DNA from: Epiperipatus broadwayi
Taxonomy: Eukaryota; Onychophora; Udeonychophora; Euonychophora; Peripatidae
Reading direction: 5' to 3'
Length of the DNA: 64,000 nt
NCBI GenBank assembly: GCA_028023455.1
Contig: JAQFVV010006200.1
Location: 6,274,506 to 6,338,505 of the forward strand
Shown piece by piece: positions 12,561 to 25,189 of this stretch. A model generated the notes under the pieces. That model had not been told where the DNA came from. It did no database searches and saw nothing but the letters and a program-made list of their open reading frames with translations. Both the position numbers and the translations under genes were made by a program. Position 1 is the stretch's first letter, and each line of letters begins with the position of its first letter.

Positions 12561-14150
12561 GGTTGATAGTCTGTAATTTCTAATGTCTTCTTTATCACCC
12601 TTTTTAAATATTAATATTAATAATTTATTCTTCTAATCATCTGGTACATCTTTATCATTTAGACATTTGGTATATAACTTTGCCAAAATTTTTTCTTATT
12701 TCTTCATCTGCATCTTTTAATATATCAATTATAATTCCATCATTACCTGGAGCTTCTTCATCAATTTAATTGCACATCTCACTTCTCATTTATAATCCTG
12801 GGCCATTCAGAAGATATAATAGATTTATAAGGTACTTATTCTTTATTACCATTTAATTCTTGATAGAACTCTCTTACCCATTTCATGATGTCATTTCTCT
12901 TTTTAGTAATAGTTCTATTCTTTTTTCTTATTGCAGAAGTAATTTTTACACCCATATCAAGATGTTGTGTTACACTCTTGAGATTTTTGTTCTCTTCTAG
13001 ACCGTTCTCTGCTAGGCCACAATTATATTTTCTTATATCATTATTAACTTTTTTTTGCACCACTTAAAATTCGAGATATTCAATTCTTCTTAATGCATCA
13101 TTTTTATATATTTTCTTATTCCTTCTTTTCTTCATAAATTGTCTTGTCTCAAGTTTTATGGTCAATACTAGCTATCTTTGTTGTAGTTTTTAAAAATACA
13201 GTATATCAGTTATTTTCTTATTGAATTTGTCCAAATCTGAATCATGTTCAAAAAATGATTTGCAAGCTCTAATTTAAATTCATTGGAATGTTTCTGAAGA
13301 TTAGGAATACCAACTGTGAATATTATTTTTCTTAAAAATTTTTGTCTGTCATTTTGCATTAACATATATTTTACATCTTACTCATCAATGATCACTTCCT
13401 GTGTTGAATTTATTAAGAATATTATAATCTTGAAATACATATTTTCTGTTAGTCAAAATATAATTCAATTCTGCTGTACATTCATTTGGTTGCTTCCATG
13501 TCCATTTACTTTTAACACTTTTCTCAAAAAAAGAATTCATAATATAAAGTTTTTCTTTTGCTGCAAACTTCACATTTTTATATCTTCTCTCATATCTATC
13601 ACCACAACCAAATTTATCTACAGCACTTTCATCTTTTAAGTGTTTACTGATTCTAGTATTAAAGTCTACCATGACAATTTTAAAATGTTTGGTCTGATCA
13701 AAAGCTTTTTGTACATCCATATAAATTTTTTTACTTCTTCATCATAATGAGAACTTGTTGGGTCACAAACATGAATTATTTGCATTTGATATCTGCTCTT
13801 AAGTTGAATAACTAATCTTGCCATTCTACAATGTTGTTCTTCACTTTTTATTTATAATGAATTCCACTCCATTTGTATTTTCAATGTTTGTTCCTTTGTA
13901 GTACAGTACATGTCTATTTTTTAAATCAATTGTTTTTTCACATGTTCTTCTAACTTTACAAAGTCCAATAATATCCCATTTAATAGTTCTTCTTCCTATT
14001 CTTGAAATCTTCCTTCACTTGAAAGTAATCTGCAGTTCTAAGTACCTAAATAAAAGGTCATCAAATGGCAGCCTGGGTCTGCAATCAGGAGATTCTTAGC
14101 ATCCTCTGTGTTTGGCTGCCAACTGCTGACTGCAACTTTACAACCTCCTG
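12560..14150 (-). mobile_element. RTE-like LINE, 5' part: endonuclease and N-terminal RT (decayed)
   Basis: This continues the element at 9420-10812. The minus strand encodes pieces of an apurinic-type endonuclease. Near 13.95 kb is LRTADYFQVKEDF. At 13385-13720 are FKIVMVDFNTRISKH, KFGCGDRYERR and a WTWKQPNECTAELNYI-L stretch ending GSDH, the conserved endonuclease catalytic end. Then comes a linker (KKVNNDIRKYNCGLAENGLE, 12836-13063) and the start of RT with APGNDGIIIDILKDADEEIR (near 12.75 kb). Several frame breaks make it non-functional. The order matches one LINE of at least 3 kb without the insertion. The 5' end is near 14150. Confidence 0.85.
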
Positions 14151-14776
14151 GGAATGAGGGCCATGATTTATTTTTTTTGTCTGACATGATTGTAAATATC
14201 TATTAGAAAAAAAAAAATTCATTCGCACACACTTTCATTCTGCCTTCAAGAAAATTCAATTGATATTTCAGATAAAAACTATCACTGATAAGAAAGATCA
14301 TGGTGTTTTTTGATCTAAAGCCAATAAACTCACCATGCTGGCTAATGCATTTTGATGAGCAGCCCATCTATGTTCATATTCTATTTAAATAATCATATAA
14401 TAATAACATCTGCAATGACAAAGTAAGGAGTGGACATTAGGAATTTTCCCTGCTTGGTTACTTTAAGGTCTTTAAGAGGAATCAAATAGTCTCCTTTCAA
14501 TTAACAGCAAATTATTTTCTGCAGTAAATAAAAAAGGTTAATTAAAAGATAAAGCATATTAATGACAGCATATTACAAACATTATAAATAAATATAGTTT
14601 TACTTCTCAGTATTATGTAACAAAAAACACTTATTTATAATTGTTTAATATAGAAGAAGATATAAATTAATATAAAAGTTTATCAGCTTAACATTTTCGA
14701 GGATCCATGCCTCATATTCTTAGCCTTCATAAAGTGTATAGTAAAATATATGCAAATATTCATATAAGCTAGTATT

Positions 14777-14969
14777 ACGTAGCCCATTTCTTCGAGATTT
14801 CGAAGCAAGTGTCTTTCCTATTAATAGCGTGGATGTTTCCATTAATGTAAAATGCCTCCTTTATTTTTCTCTTGTGATCGTTTGCTTCTGAACACAATAT
14901 TATGGGATTGGCAGGTGTGAAGCCATGTCCAGATTGTTTAGCATCCTCCAAAAATACAGAGGTTGTGTT
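14777..14969 (-). pseudogene. Penelope-like GIY-YIG nuclease C-terminal fragment, left arm
   Basis: This is the mirror of the right-arm fragment on the minus strand. It differs at a few residues, with FLEDAKQSGHGFTPANPI in place of the right-arm HAKQSGHGFRPANPI, and CFEISKKWAT at the end. Both arms keep the frame across this segment, so the duplication is relatively young or was converted. Confidence 0.7.
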
Positions 14970-14991
14970 GCTCAGAACTCAGAAGAACAGA

Positions 14992-15186
14992 AACACAACC
15001 TCTGTATTTTTGGAGCATGCTAAACAATCTGGACATGGCTTCAGACCTGCCAATCCCATAATATTGTGCTCAGAAGCAAACAATCACAAGAGAAAAATAA
15101 AGGAGGCATTTTACATTAATGGAAACATCCATGCTATTAATAGGAAAGACACTTGCTTTGGACTCTCTAAGAAATGGGCTACGTAA
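14992..15186 (+). pseudogene. Penelope-like GIY-YIG nuclease C-terminal fragment, right arm
   Basis: The sequence reads NTTSVFLEHAKQSGHGFRPA, then the ILCSEA, KRKIKEAFYINGN and AINRKDTCFGLSKKWAT segments. H-x-x-x-SGH, KRKIKEA-YI and the INRK block match the end of the GIY-YIG domain in Penelope-like proteins. The N-terminal RT is absent. The open frame begins at 14902 only because it runs through the inverted left arm. Confidence 0.75.
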
Positions 15187-15536
15187 TTCTAGCTTATTTG
15201 AATATTTGCATATATTTTACTATACATTTTATGAAGGCTATGAATATGAGGCATGGATCCTCGAAAACGTTAAGCCGATAAACTTTTATATTAATTTATA
15301 TTTTCTTCTATATTAAACAATTATAAATAAGTGTTTTTTGAAACATTATAAATGTTTATCATCACCAAATTTATTTATTTATTTCTGACAAATAAATAAA
15401 AATTATCTGTTTGTAATTGGGTATTATAGTAAAATTGAGATTTTTTTTTTTTTCAATCACTTTTTTTTTTTTTTTTTTTACAGTTTTACTTTCAAATAAT
15501 TTATAAATTTTTTTTTTTTTTTTTTACCGTGTTTAG

Positions 15537-15628
15537 ACTATGGAAGACATTGGCAATGCCAAAGCTAAAATTAAATATGAACAACATCTACCTCTATTTT
15601 ATAAACGGCCGATTTACTCTGATGCCCA
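15537..15628 (+). CDS. ADAP1: ADAP/centaurin-alpha exon B: end of ArfGAP domain
   Basis: The exon follows a long poly-T tract and the acceptor GTTTAG at 15531-15536. It reads TMEDIGNAKAKIKYEQHLPL, then FYKRPIYSDA. This is the helical end of the ArfGAP domain, where the family has a GN-A---YE--P-FY-RP pattern. The exon is 92 bases long. Although CAG-TAC reads on in frame, the best donor is GTACGT directly after GCCCA. That leaves phase 2, and exon C begins with a single G, which restores the Gln codon and gives SDAQ-ILKEQW, the expected family join. Exon A ends in phase 0 and exon B starts in phase 0. The intron before it is 9.57 kb and the one after it 7.18 kb. Confidence 0.9.
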
Positions 15629-15639
15629 GTACGTATTGG

Positions 15640-18290
15640 TTGAAATTCTTATACATTGAAATGCTTTTTTTTTTTCATTTATGTAATCATGAATTTAAAA
15701 TTGCCAATTCAATCTTATGTGTATTGTTATATGTATATAATTTAAAACTCATTTACAGAATGAACAAGTCTGAATATGTTACATAAGATGATTCACAAGT
15801 AAGATTCCTAAAGAATCATTTAAATGAGCTTGCAAATAATGTTCTCCTTTTGTTATACAGATGTCTTTATCTTACAAAATAGAGGCATTGCTAAAGCAAA
15901 AAGTAAATGTTATTTGCAAGTTTATTTAAACGATTGCCCTCAGTGATAGAATATCAGATTCTTGAATGTGAGATCCTGATATTGATTCTGATGCTGGCAC
16001 TTTGGTTGTTCAAATTTCTTATGAATTCTTGAATAATAAAGCCATTTGAATATTTTTTTTATTTAAATGATTCTTTAGGAGTCTTATCTTAATAATCAAT
16101 AATGTATTTGACTTTTTGTTCCATGAATGGGCTTATATTCCTAGTGTTATATACTCCATAAGTTGTAAAATTATTTATGTGTTCATTAAAATGATTAAAA
16201 TTTCATTTAAATTAACATATATAATCTTATATATATATATATTATTTTATGATGTAGCTCAGAATTGTTATTAAAGTTTATGATGTATATCTAAAATAAT
16301 TGGTTGATTAATCTAAAATTTATTTAAATTTAGATTAAAAAAACAAAACAATGACAAATTACTATTAATGATGATCAAGTTCAGATGTTATTTGGTTGTA
16401 GCAGTCTTATGTAAATTTTTTCTATCATCATGAATTGAATAGCCTTTCTCAAGCATCTGTCAATTTTTTTTTCTTTATAATAATACAATATTTTGTAAAT
16501 ATTTAGATCTGTCTTCAATAAGCAATAGTTATTGCCTTACCTCCTGATATCTGTATCCATCATCTTAAGATAAAAAGCATTTGAAAGATTCAGAAAATCA
16601 AAATTGTGCATTTATTTGTTATTAGAAAAAAAGTATTCTTAATTCAGATAAGTTTTCTAAGTCTTTGATACTTAGGGATCCCTTGCATAAATCACAAAAT
16701 TACAAATATATTTTCTGTGTTAGAAAAAAAAAATCTCATATTAGCTGTCATGATTTGAAAAATGTTTAGAAATTGATTTAATTATTTCAGATAAATTGTT
16801 GCTGCTTTTCAATTTCAATAATACAAACTATTCATTCATTGCCAAAAAATTTCTTTATTTCATCTATCACTCAAAACTGCCATTGTCCTTATATTGTTAA
16901 AAATATGTAATATCTTTGAATTCACAAATTTCTCCTTTTTTTATTTATGTTTCAACAGTTTTTAACATTTATCAAAAAGTTCTCTATTATCTAATCTGTT
17001 AAAATTACACTTCTATTTATTGCCTTTTAAATTGAATTACTGCAGCAAAATAATAACTTTTTTTAATTTGGGTTTTATTCTAATCAAATCTATTTTCTCT
17101 ATTCTGAGGTCATGTTTTATGCCAGCTTTTGACACTCTTTTAGATGACCCAATTAAACTTTTTAATAATTTCTCATTTCTCACAGTAGACACCTAATTTA
17201 TTTTCGCATGGCAACTATAAAACATATTTATCCTTTTGGAAATTTCTTTTTATGGTTTATTATGATTTAGAAATCATCTAATGTATGGGAAAAAATAATA
17301 GAGAACATGTATTTTCAATTTTCTATATTCAAGATATATTCAGGACCAGTTTTACCAATAATGGAATATAAACATTTGCACAAGCAAGTTTTTGAAAATA
17401 GCAAAATTAGTCTGAATTATATAAAAGTAAATCAAAAAAAGGCATTTATTTCTTCTCTGAGTCTTCAAATGTCATTAGTTAAATTTTTACATAATAAAAC
17501 TTTATTGTACTATATATTTTTAAAAAAATAATCATTTAAAGTAATGTATTATGTTGTGTTTAACATTGCACTATTAGTGTTAATATTACAAAACCTTCTA
17601 TCCTTGCATTTTTTTTAATTCCATTATTAGTTGCAAGTTAAACTTGACTTGAGATTAAAAATTGTGCATGTTCATCAAAATTTCTTAATGAAAGTACAAT
17701 AACATATTCTTAATGAACATAGAATTAGAAAATTAGATTATACATAAAATTTTAGACTAATTGAATTTTGTTCTATGTGACTATAATCATTATTCTCTTT
17801 CCAGATTATTCTCTCTTAAAAACATTACTATATTACTAGTAACAGTTACAAATAGTGAGAATAATCTTTCAAAATTAAAGCTTATGAAAACTTACATACA
17901 TTTGTTAAACTCAATTCGAAGGTTTTATTATGATGTCAATTGAACATGGAATTAGTTAGAAATTTGTGATTTTTCAAATGTGAAAGGAAGGTCTAATTTT
18001 AAAAAGTAGATCTACATTTTAGCATATTCAGTTTGAGACATGAAATGTGTTGTAAAATCTAAAATATTTATATTTACCATAATTATGTATTTGTAATTTA
18101 ACAGATCTTCATTCTACATTAATTAAATGGCAGAGCATTTTTTACATGTAAGTTAATAGTAATCTATTATTTTCTTTCTTTTTTTTCATTGTTTTTCTCT
18201 TTCTATAAAAAATTAATTAATCATTTTTCATTAATTCATGAATTATCATTTGCTATAGCTACTATTTAGAATTTATGATCAAATATGTTG
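15640..18290 (+). other. Intron 2, first part: no clear gene
   Basis: AT-rich intron. A SINE-like stretch with CAGTGATAGAATATCAGATT and a B-box-like TTGTTCAAATTTC lies at about 15950-16040, weakly resembling the unit at 4462. Reading frames at 17307-17531 and 17761-17943 have no recognisable content and are probably chance. Confidence 0.45.
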
Positions 18291-20250
18291 GAACCTACAT
18301 TAACATCATGGATTTTAAAGACATCAATCAAAAGAGATATTTGTTAGGAGAAGCAGTATCAAAATATGCTGTTGCACCTGGCAACATAGTCCTAGGGTCA
18401 GGTCTGAATATCTATCTACTCTATAGGATATTAAATGGCTGAAATACTTTTAAGTTTTTTTTTCAGTTCAAAAGTAATATATTTGAGACTATTATTCTGA
18501 GTTAAATTTTCTTTCTTTATAAGATTTATGCATACATGGCCATATGTGTATAAAATTAATTGATTTCCATTCACAAAAATTGAATAATCTTTCTGCACTT
18601 TCTAAGAGATGATTAATATCTATTACAGTTTTTGAGCAATGGAATTCTATCAGTTATTTAAGATAATATAAAAAAAAAATCATGATAATTGAAAACTTAC
18701 ATTTTTGATTAATCAAAGGCTTCTTCATTAAAAAGTATAAATTCATGGTACTTGTCCAATTGCCATTGATTTATATCAAGTTAAATATTTAGAGGTTTTA
18801 ACATCCCTGAGGTATCTAACCTCTGTGTTGAAGGTATTGAAATTAGCAGAGAAAAGCATTTTTTTCATGAGATTTGAGCTGTTGGTACCATTTTTATGAG
18901 GCATCTAACTAGATTTGTAGTTATTAAAGACTGAAGAATTAATGAGTATGTTTTATTTCTATAGAGTCATGAATTATTTATATCCTTCTGATTTCATACA
19001 TTAATTTTTGTTAATATGATTTTTAAATAAGTTAAATAAATGAAATAATTATATGACTAATTGTTCAAAAACCATATATTATTCAAATGTCCAAATTGAT
19101 AGGTTGAGCACAATTCTCATTTTTAATATTTCCTCAGCTGAGAAAAAATCCAAAGATTGCATTTCTAAAGTTTACTTTCTATTACTGTGCTCAACTACAT
19201 AAAGTGAATAATAAAGGTTATTACATTATCATTATATTTTGAAATATGAAATATTGTAAAATAATTGACTTGGAAAATAGTTCTTAAATAATACCCAAAA
19301 TATTTTGAAGAAATGATAATCATTTATATTTCAGTCAGAGCATAGGATAAATTGCAAAAACCAGAGATCATTAATTAAAAAATAACTATAAAGAAATTGA
19401 ATTTTATATACAATTGGTTTGATAAAAATATATAATCAATCAAATAAAACTCAATAGTTTTATTGATTCATTTATTATTTAATTATACATATTTAAAATA
19501 TAAAAAGATAATTTTTAAAAATTTTGATTAATAAATTTATAAAATTATTAACTCTTTGTCATTTTATTTTAAATGAGAGAACAGACTGTTTTAAATATGG
19601 TTTCTTTGTTAAATAGGTTAATCATCCTTGAATTGTATCAAAAACTGCATGAGAAAAATCCCCTTTTCCATTTATTAGCTAATAAAAAAGTGTTACTACT
19701 ATAATTATGAACTTATGTATTGCTTGCCTAGATTTTATATTTCATATATCATTACAATTTCACAGTTTCATCATGTGGTTAGTATGAGATTTTTTAAAAT
19801 CTAAGAAGTTGAACCAGGAACCTTTTTGCTTACTAGAAAACTAACATTGAGCATTTTCTCAATCTTAAAAGTATTAATTACTAATCAAGAGAGATAATAA
19901 AATTATCTTTTCAACATCTTATTTATATTTCACAATCGCTTTTCCTTTATGCTTACACAAGCGGTTAAAACAGTAACAATATTTTTTCCCCACAATATGT
20001 TTTTGCTTAACCTTAAAGCTATCAGCTCAAACCGAAAAACCCACAAATGTTTTCAATCCAAGCTAATTTGCCTGTATATTTGATGTGAAGCCAGTTCAAT
20101 ATCTATATATTGGTGTCCTTGGGTTTTTATTAACCATTATCATCTTTATTCTTTGGCTAAGATTAGTTTTAAATCATTAAAACATCACGTGACCACTTTT
20201 TCTTTATGCTTACACAAGCTATTAAAACAGTAAGAGTGCACTAGATCCAA
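18290..20250 (+). other. Intron 2, middle part: short direct repeat only
   Basis: A CTTTATGCTTACACAAGC block followed by TTAAAACAGTAA occurs at 19942 and again at 20199, 257 bases apart. The region is otherwise AT-rich with no gene. Confidence 0.45.
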
Positions 20251-20254
20251 AGAT

Positions 20255-20400
20255 TCATTATCATATCTCCTCAGATCCAAAGCTCCTCACGATGAAAGCC
20301 ATAAGCTAAAAATTAATCTGGGATATTGAATGGCAAAGGACTGGATAGAGATTTTGAAGTTTTCACTATCTAGTATCTATTGATTACTAAAACTTGTACT
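20255..20400 (+). repeat. Copy of a dispersed repeat family shared with 26.1 kb
   Basis: From ATCCAAAGCTCCTCACGATG onward about 120 bases align with 26040-26165, roughly three-quarters identical by eye. Both include GATATTGAATGG/AATATTGAATAG and a TCTAGTATCTATTGATTACT-like end. The origin is unknown. Confidence 0.6.
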
Positions 20401-21497
20401 ATGTAGCTTTATTGTAGTGAAAATTTTTTGTACTTTATTAATATATTAAATTTTCTAATCAAAATAATCAAATAATGACATCTTGATGATTGTAAGTGGT
20501 AGATTGTCATTGTTTAATGCTCTCTTTTTGTTTGTTATAGGATTAACTGTATTATTTGTATATCCTTTAGTATGCTTATTCATTTTAATATTTGACATTT
20601 TTATATAATCCAGTGCCATTTGTACTATCTTTCGTTATCCTTTATGTCTACCCTTAATTCAATTAAAACAGTAAAGTAATATTCCAATATTTACATATAT
20701 ATTTACATAAGGTGTAGACCATAGAATAAAGTTTTTTAAAGCCATAAATGCTGGAAGCTTAGTGATTTATACATGTATATATTCACCTTATCTATTATTC
20801 TTTGACTAATTGCAAGAAAAGTCGCACCGTAATATATATAGTCATGCATATAAGTATAAATTGATCCAGCTTTTGGATTTGTAATTGAAACATATTTATA
20901 TAAGTTTATATTGTAGTCATGTCAAAAGGGCAAATACAAAGTCAGCAAGAAATGTTTAACTACTTTTTATTAATTATTAGTAAAAAATGTTTATATGTGT
21001 TCAATAGCTTTGTTTACTAATTTATTTTGATAGGAAAATTTAATATTACAAAATTTGTTTAGCTTTAGTTTTCAATAGGGTTTAGGTAGCAATGGAAGTT
21101 AGTTATTAGAAAACACAAGTTTAGTAGTTTTCCAGGTGTTTGGTCACTGGGGTATAATCTTACATATTTGCTATTTATGATTAATTAATAGGACTTGTTT
21201 ACTATGTTTTACTGTACATTCTAACTTTGTTTATTACTTGTTTATAAGGTTATTCTATTTAATATCATTTGTTTACGGTGTGCATATTCAGTTTATTTTA
21301 ATTAATAGCAATTGTTGCTATTTTTTTAATAGTCCAAGTAACTGAGTTTGATTATTTGTGATGATGTGGTAAATATTGTTCTGAAGATATACTCCTATAA
21401 ATATTGTTACTCAGTAAATGTTCATGTTAATAATGGATTTTGATTCTTTTATACTGATTTTGTGTTTTTCTGAAGGTTTGTGATGATGGTGTTCTAG

Positions 21498-21783
21498 CTG
21501 TATTTTTTTATTGGACCATTTCCATAATCTAATATGTGTGTTGAATGTCTTTAGAAAAGTTTAATTTTAGTTAAATATTCCAAATGCATTCAACTGTTAG
21601 TAATATCACAGCAAACAGGTTAGTATATGCACCAACTGTTAGTAATATCACAGCAAACAAATGTTAATAATATCACAGCAAATAGGTTAGTATATGCACT
21701 AACTGTTAGTAATATCACAGCAAACAGGTTAGTATATGCACACATATTAGATGATGGAAATAGTCCAAAATAAAAAAATACAG
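21498..21783. mobile_element. Foldback element with about 50 bp inverted repeats around a minisatellite
   Basis: CTGTATTTTTTTATTGGACC at the left is matched in reverse at 21734-21783. The inverted match runs about 50 bases with few differences. Between the arms is an array of about four copies of a 42 base unit. No coding capacity is present. Confidence 0.72.
21592..21742 (+). repeat. Minisatellite, about four units of 42 bases
   Basis: Units begin at about 21592, 21634 (cut to 27 bases), 21661 and 21701. Each contains GTTAGTAATATCACAGCAAA or a close variant, and most contain GGTTAGTATATGCAC. It lies between the inverted arms of the surrounding foldback element. Confidence 0.85.
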
Positions 21784-22803
21784 TTTTATACTGATTGATT
21801 TATTTTGTTAACTGTATTGTTTCTAAACTGATAACTAGATTATTGAAAGTTTTTTTTTTTTTAATTCTTTTTTTTTTCCAATTTTGTCATTGTTGGAAAT
21901 CAATTTATTAATCCAGTTGCTACAGTTGAATGTGTGTGTGTGTTTTATGTATATATTTTTAATTGTTTACTTTATTCTGTTGCTATACAGCATAACTATT
22001 GCCATCCACTTCATTTCATTCTAAGATCTTCCATAAATGATGCAGTTCTGTGAAATATAGCAAGCACTATAAATCCAATAGTACATATATTTAAACTTTA
22101 AATATATATTAAAAAATATTTTAAACACACACATATAAATAGGTAATATTGCTTTTACATACATACATCTATTTATTTATTTTTAAATTTAAAACAAAAA
22201 AATTAATAAAAGTTAAACAAATCTGTTTTTTTTTTTTTTTGAATGAACATTTGCAAAGAATAGGTGAGAGTAAATAATAATTAAAAAAACAATTAAAACA
22301 TATCCTTTTCCAAAATTATTTTCTTATGATCATTTATAAATTTATTTATTTTTTAACAATAAAAAAAGTTGGAAGATTTGTACTTAAGAAGACAAAGACT
22401 TGTAAAATAAATTAAATTAAAATCATTCTTTAGGCAACTATAAAAGCTTTTAAACATAAATTTAAAAAAACAAAAAATACTGTACCTTTAAATACATTGC
22501 AGTATGCATATGTAATTAATGTGATATTAAAATTAAATATATATGCACACATTTTTTACTTAGGTGTGATTAAAATTTGTGATGATAAAATGCAAAAAAT
22601 ATAATATATAAATGATTATATAATCAAATTTTTATTAATGATTTTAAATTTTATTTTTTATTATAGGATTTTTTGTTTTTGAATTGATAAGTGAATCTCT
22701 GTATGGTGATACCATAGATTTATTTTTAATTCTTTTTTTATAATTATTGAACTAATTTTTTACAAACTGCTAAGGACCATTTATAATTTCTTTTTTGCAT
22801 TAG

Positions 22804-22996
22804 GATATTAAAAGAACAATGGATTAGAGCTAAATATGACCGTCAAGAATTTATTTATCCTGACAGACAGAAAGGTTATATGTGTGACGTTAAAGAAGGA
22901 ATGTTGTGGAAAAGAGGAAAGGAAGACTCTAGGTTTCAACTGAGGAAGTTTGTACTTAATGAAATTGAAGACCAGTTGAAATATTTTGTAAAAGAG
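22804..22996 (+). CDS. ADAP1: ADAP/centaurin-alpha exon C: ArfGAP-PH1 linker and start of PH1
   Basis: The exon reads ILKEQWIRAKYDRQEFIYPD, then a PH-domain start with VKEGMLWKRGKEDSRFQLRK and FVLNEIEDQLKYFVKE. The QWIRAKY-R-EF linker is a hallmark of the ADAP family. The GMLWKRG and RKFVL stretches are the first PH strands; their basic residues sit where inositol phosphates bind in the family. The acceptor is TTAG at 22800-22803 and the donor GTAATT follows GAG at 22996. It starts in phase 2 (one base completes the codon from exon B) and ends in phase 0. Open reading on the other strand here (22808-23014) is a shadow. Confidence 0.93.
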
Positions 22997-23699
22997 GTAA
23001 TTGTTAAAGTACAATAAATAATTGTAAACAACAAATATGTTTCTATATTATTTTTGTGTGATATTTTTTTATTGTTCTAGATAATTATTTCCAGCCTATA
23101 AAAGGGAAAAAAAGATATAAATTATTTTTTCCCAATTTATATATACTTTTGTATATGTGATAAACAAATAAGTACTATTATATGTTAAACATGAAAATAT
23201 TATAGTATATTTATGATTATCAAATTGATAATAATTCATCAATAGTGTACTATCAATATTGTACTTTAACAAATATATTTATCATGACTTACAACATCAT
23301 TTGATTAAATTGATAAAGATGTTGATTTTTTTAAAAAAATGGTCCATGATGACACACCTTTATAATGCTGTTTTGATTTTGTTCTATTTTGGGAAGTCTT
23401 AAAAAAAATTTAAACATTTTCTCTACCAACTTTTATATTGAGTCCATATGTAATAAAATAAACAATATAAAGAAACTTGTTTGCAGATTTAAGAAAAGAT
23501 GTAGGAAAATAGGGTTCATTAGTATTTTCTTTACTAAATGCATAAATCTCATAAGCCAAATAAAAGACCAGATCAACAGTTCTGGAATTTTCAAGATTAA
23601 CTTTTAGTTCAAAGACTGTATAACCTTAGATGCTTAATTATTTTAATAAAAATGCTTGCTTTTAATCTTTTTTTATTCTATCTATTTTCCTTGCTTTAG

Positions 23700-24800
23700 T
23701 TTCAATTTTTATCTCAAATTTTGTCAATGCTACATAACATTTTACTGAGTTCATTCTCACTTTCTGATCTACCATATCATCTGCCGAGTTTATTCTCACG
23801 TTCTGAACTACCATATCATCTGATATAATTAAATTCTTTAACTTTTAATGGTAATCCAGCCTTAATTCAATAACAATTTAATCTAACAAATAAAATAGAA
23901 GACAAACAATATCTCTGTCTTATTAATTTTCCTATATCTATTTCATAAAAACATTGTTTTCATTTAACTATATAAGCATCTTTTTAAATTTGAATATAAA
24001 TCTTTTTCTGAGCTGTATTTTTATTTTTCAATATATCCAGCAAAATAGCTTAATCTCACTCTATCAAATTCTTTTTCAAAATCAATAAAATAAATATTAA
24101 ATTATTTTATTTTTTCTGTTTGCATTTCTTGTTTTTCTGTCATTTGTAAATCCAAACTGATTTTTAAATAAGAACATATCAATCTATTTGAAATTTGTTT
24201 ATTAAAGAGTCTTTAACAGCATTTTAGCAACATTTAAGTTAACTGTTTAAAATCCTCATATTTTATTGAAGTAGGTATTTTTCTAATGGAAGCATACATA
24301 TCTTCAAGAAGTCAACTGGAATGTTGTTAATTTTTGAAATTTGCAATTTTCATATTCATTTTTATCTTTTCTTTTTCAATTAATATACATGAATATTCAT
24401 TACTTTATCAAATAAGTCATTGATATATTGTCATTTTTTTAGCAAATGAATTTTTTTTTATTTATTACTATCTTAAATATTTCTATCTTTAGTTACTACT
24501 TCATTCCTGTGATTATGCATTTTCTATTACAAATTATTTTATTCTGCTATAATTTAAATCAAACTTGCATTTTTTAAAATAATTCTTCTACTTCCTTACA
24601 TTTTTCTTCTAGTTCTAATGTTAATAATAGTAAATGTTTTCATTTGACCTATTTCTTAACTATATACGCTAGACCTTTCTTTTTTTAATTAGTATATATA
24701 AATTTTTTACAAATAATTCTTTTTATTAAGACATTAAAATTTTTTGAAATAATATTTTTCCCTATATTTTCATAACAGTATAAATCTAATCTTATTAAGA
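23700..24800 (-). mobile_element. Heavily decayed LINE reverse transcriptase
   Basis: The minus strand holds an NQFGFTNDRKTRNA block at about 24.16 kb and, about 80 bases on, a FIDFEKEFDRVR block at about 24.08 kb. These match the conserved RT segments (QFGF--G--TRDA and Y-CFVDFEKAFDRV) of non-LTR retroelements. Many stops and frame breaks are present. The clade is not resolved. It is distinct in sequence from the RTE-like element at 9.4-14.15 kb. Confidence 0.68.
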
Positions 24801-25189
24801 AATAATTCAGTTATTAAAAATTCAGATGTTTGGACATCATCAAAACTATGATTCTTTTGAATGGCAACAATTAAGAGCATATTATCTTTGTTAAAAATGT
24901 GTGGAAAGAAATATCTTTTTTAATTGAAAATTTAATTATATTTCTATTAATTAAAAATTAATAAGCATAATTGATTCAGTTTATTTTAGCCACATAATAC
25001 TAGATATCTGTCTTTACCTCTATCTAGAAACTATAATAGAAAATAAATAAAAATAAACTCTTTCACCTTAGATTCTTTATTAAAAGTGGTCAAAATACTT
25101 TTAAAAAATAATTATTTTTTAAAACTATAATAGAAGGAATGAGAAAAATCACTGGAACATGATTTATTAGTATATATTAATATAAACAT

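Larger units (their letters stand above)
14621..15340. mobile_element. Penelope-like element 3' end as a near-perfect palindrome
   Basis: Bases 14621-14969 are the reverse complement of 14992-15340 with few mismatches and no net length change (arm ends sum to 29961). The spacer is 22 bases. Each arm encodes, reading outward, the C-terminal end of a GIY-YIG nuclease of the Penelope-like retroelement type: HAKQSGHGFRPANPIILCSE in the right arm, followed by HKRKIKEAFYI and INRKD. The + copy ends in TAA at 15184-15186. The left arm reads the same protein on the minus strand. Only the terminal part is present, so it is not autonomous. Inverted partial copies are typical of Penelope-like insertions. 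Confidence 0.85.

Noticed and set aside
13316-13639. Plus-strand frame of 107 codons
   Set aside because: It is the antisense of the LINE endonuclease relic, which reads as a recognisable protein on the minus strand.
15629-15660. Read-through of exon B into CAG-TAC
   Set aside because: The GTACGT donor after GCCCA gives the expected family join and correct phase with exon C.
22808-23014. Minus-strand open frame of 68 codons
   Set aside because: It is the antisense shadow of ADAP exon C.
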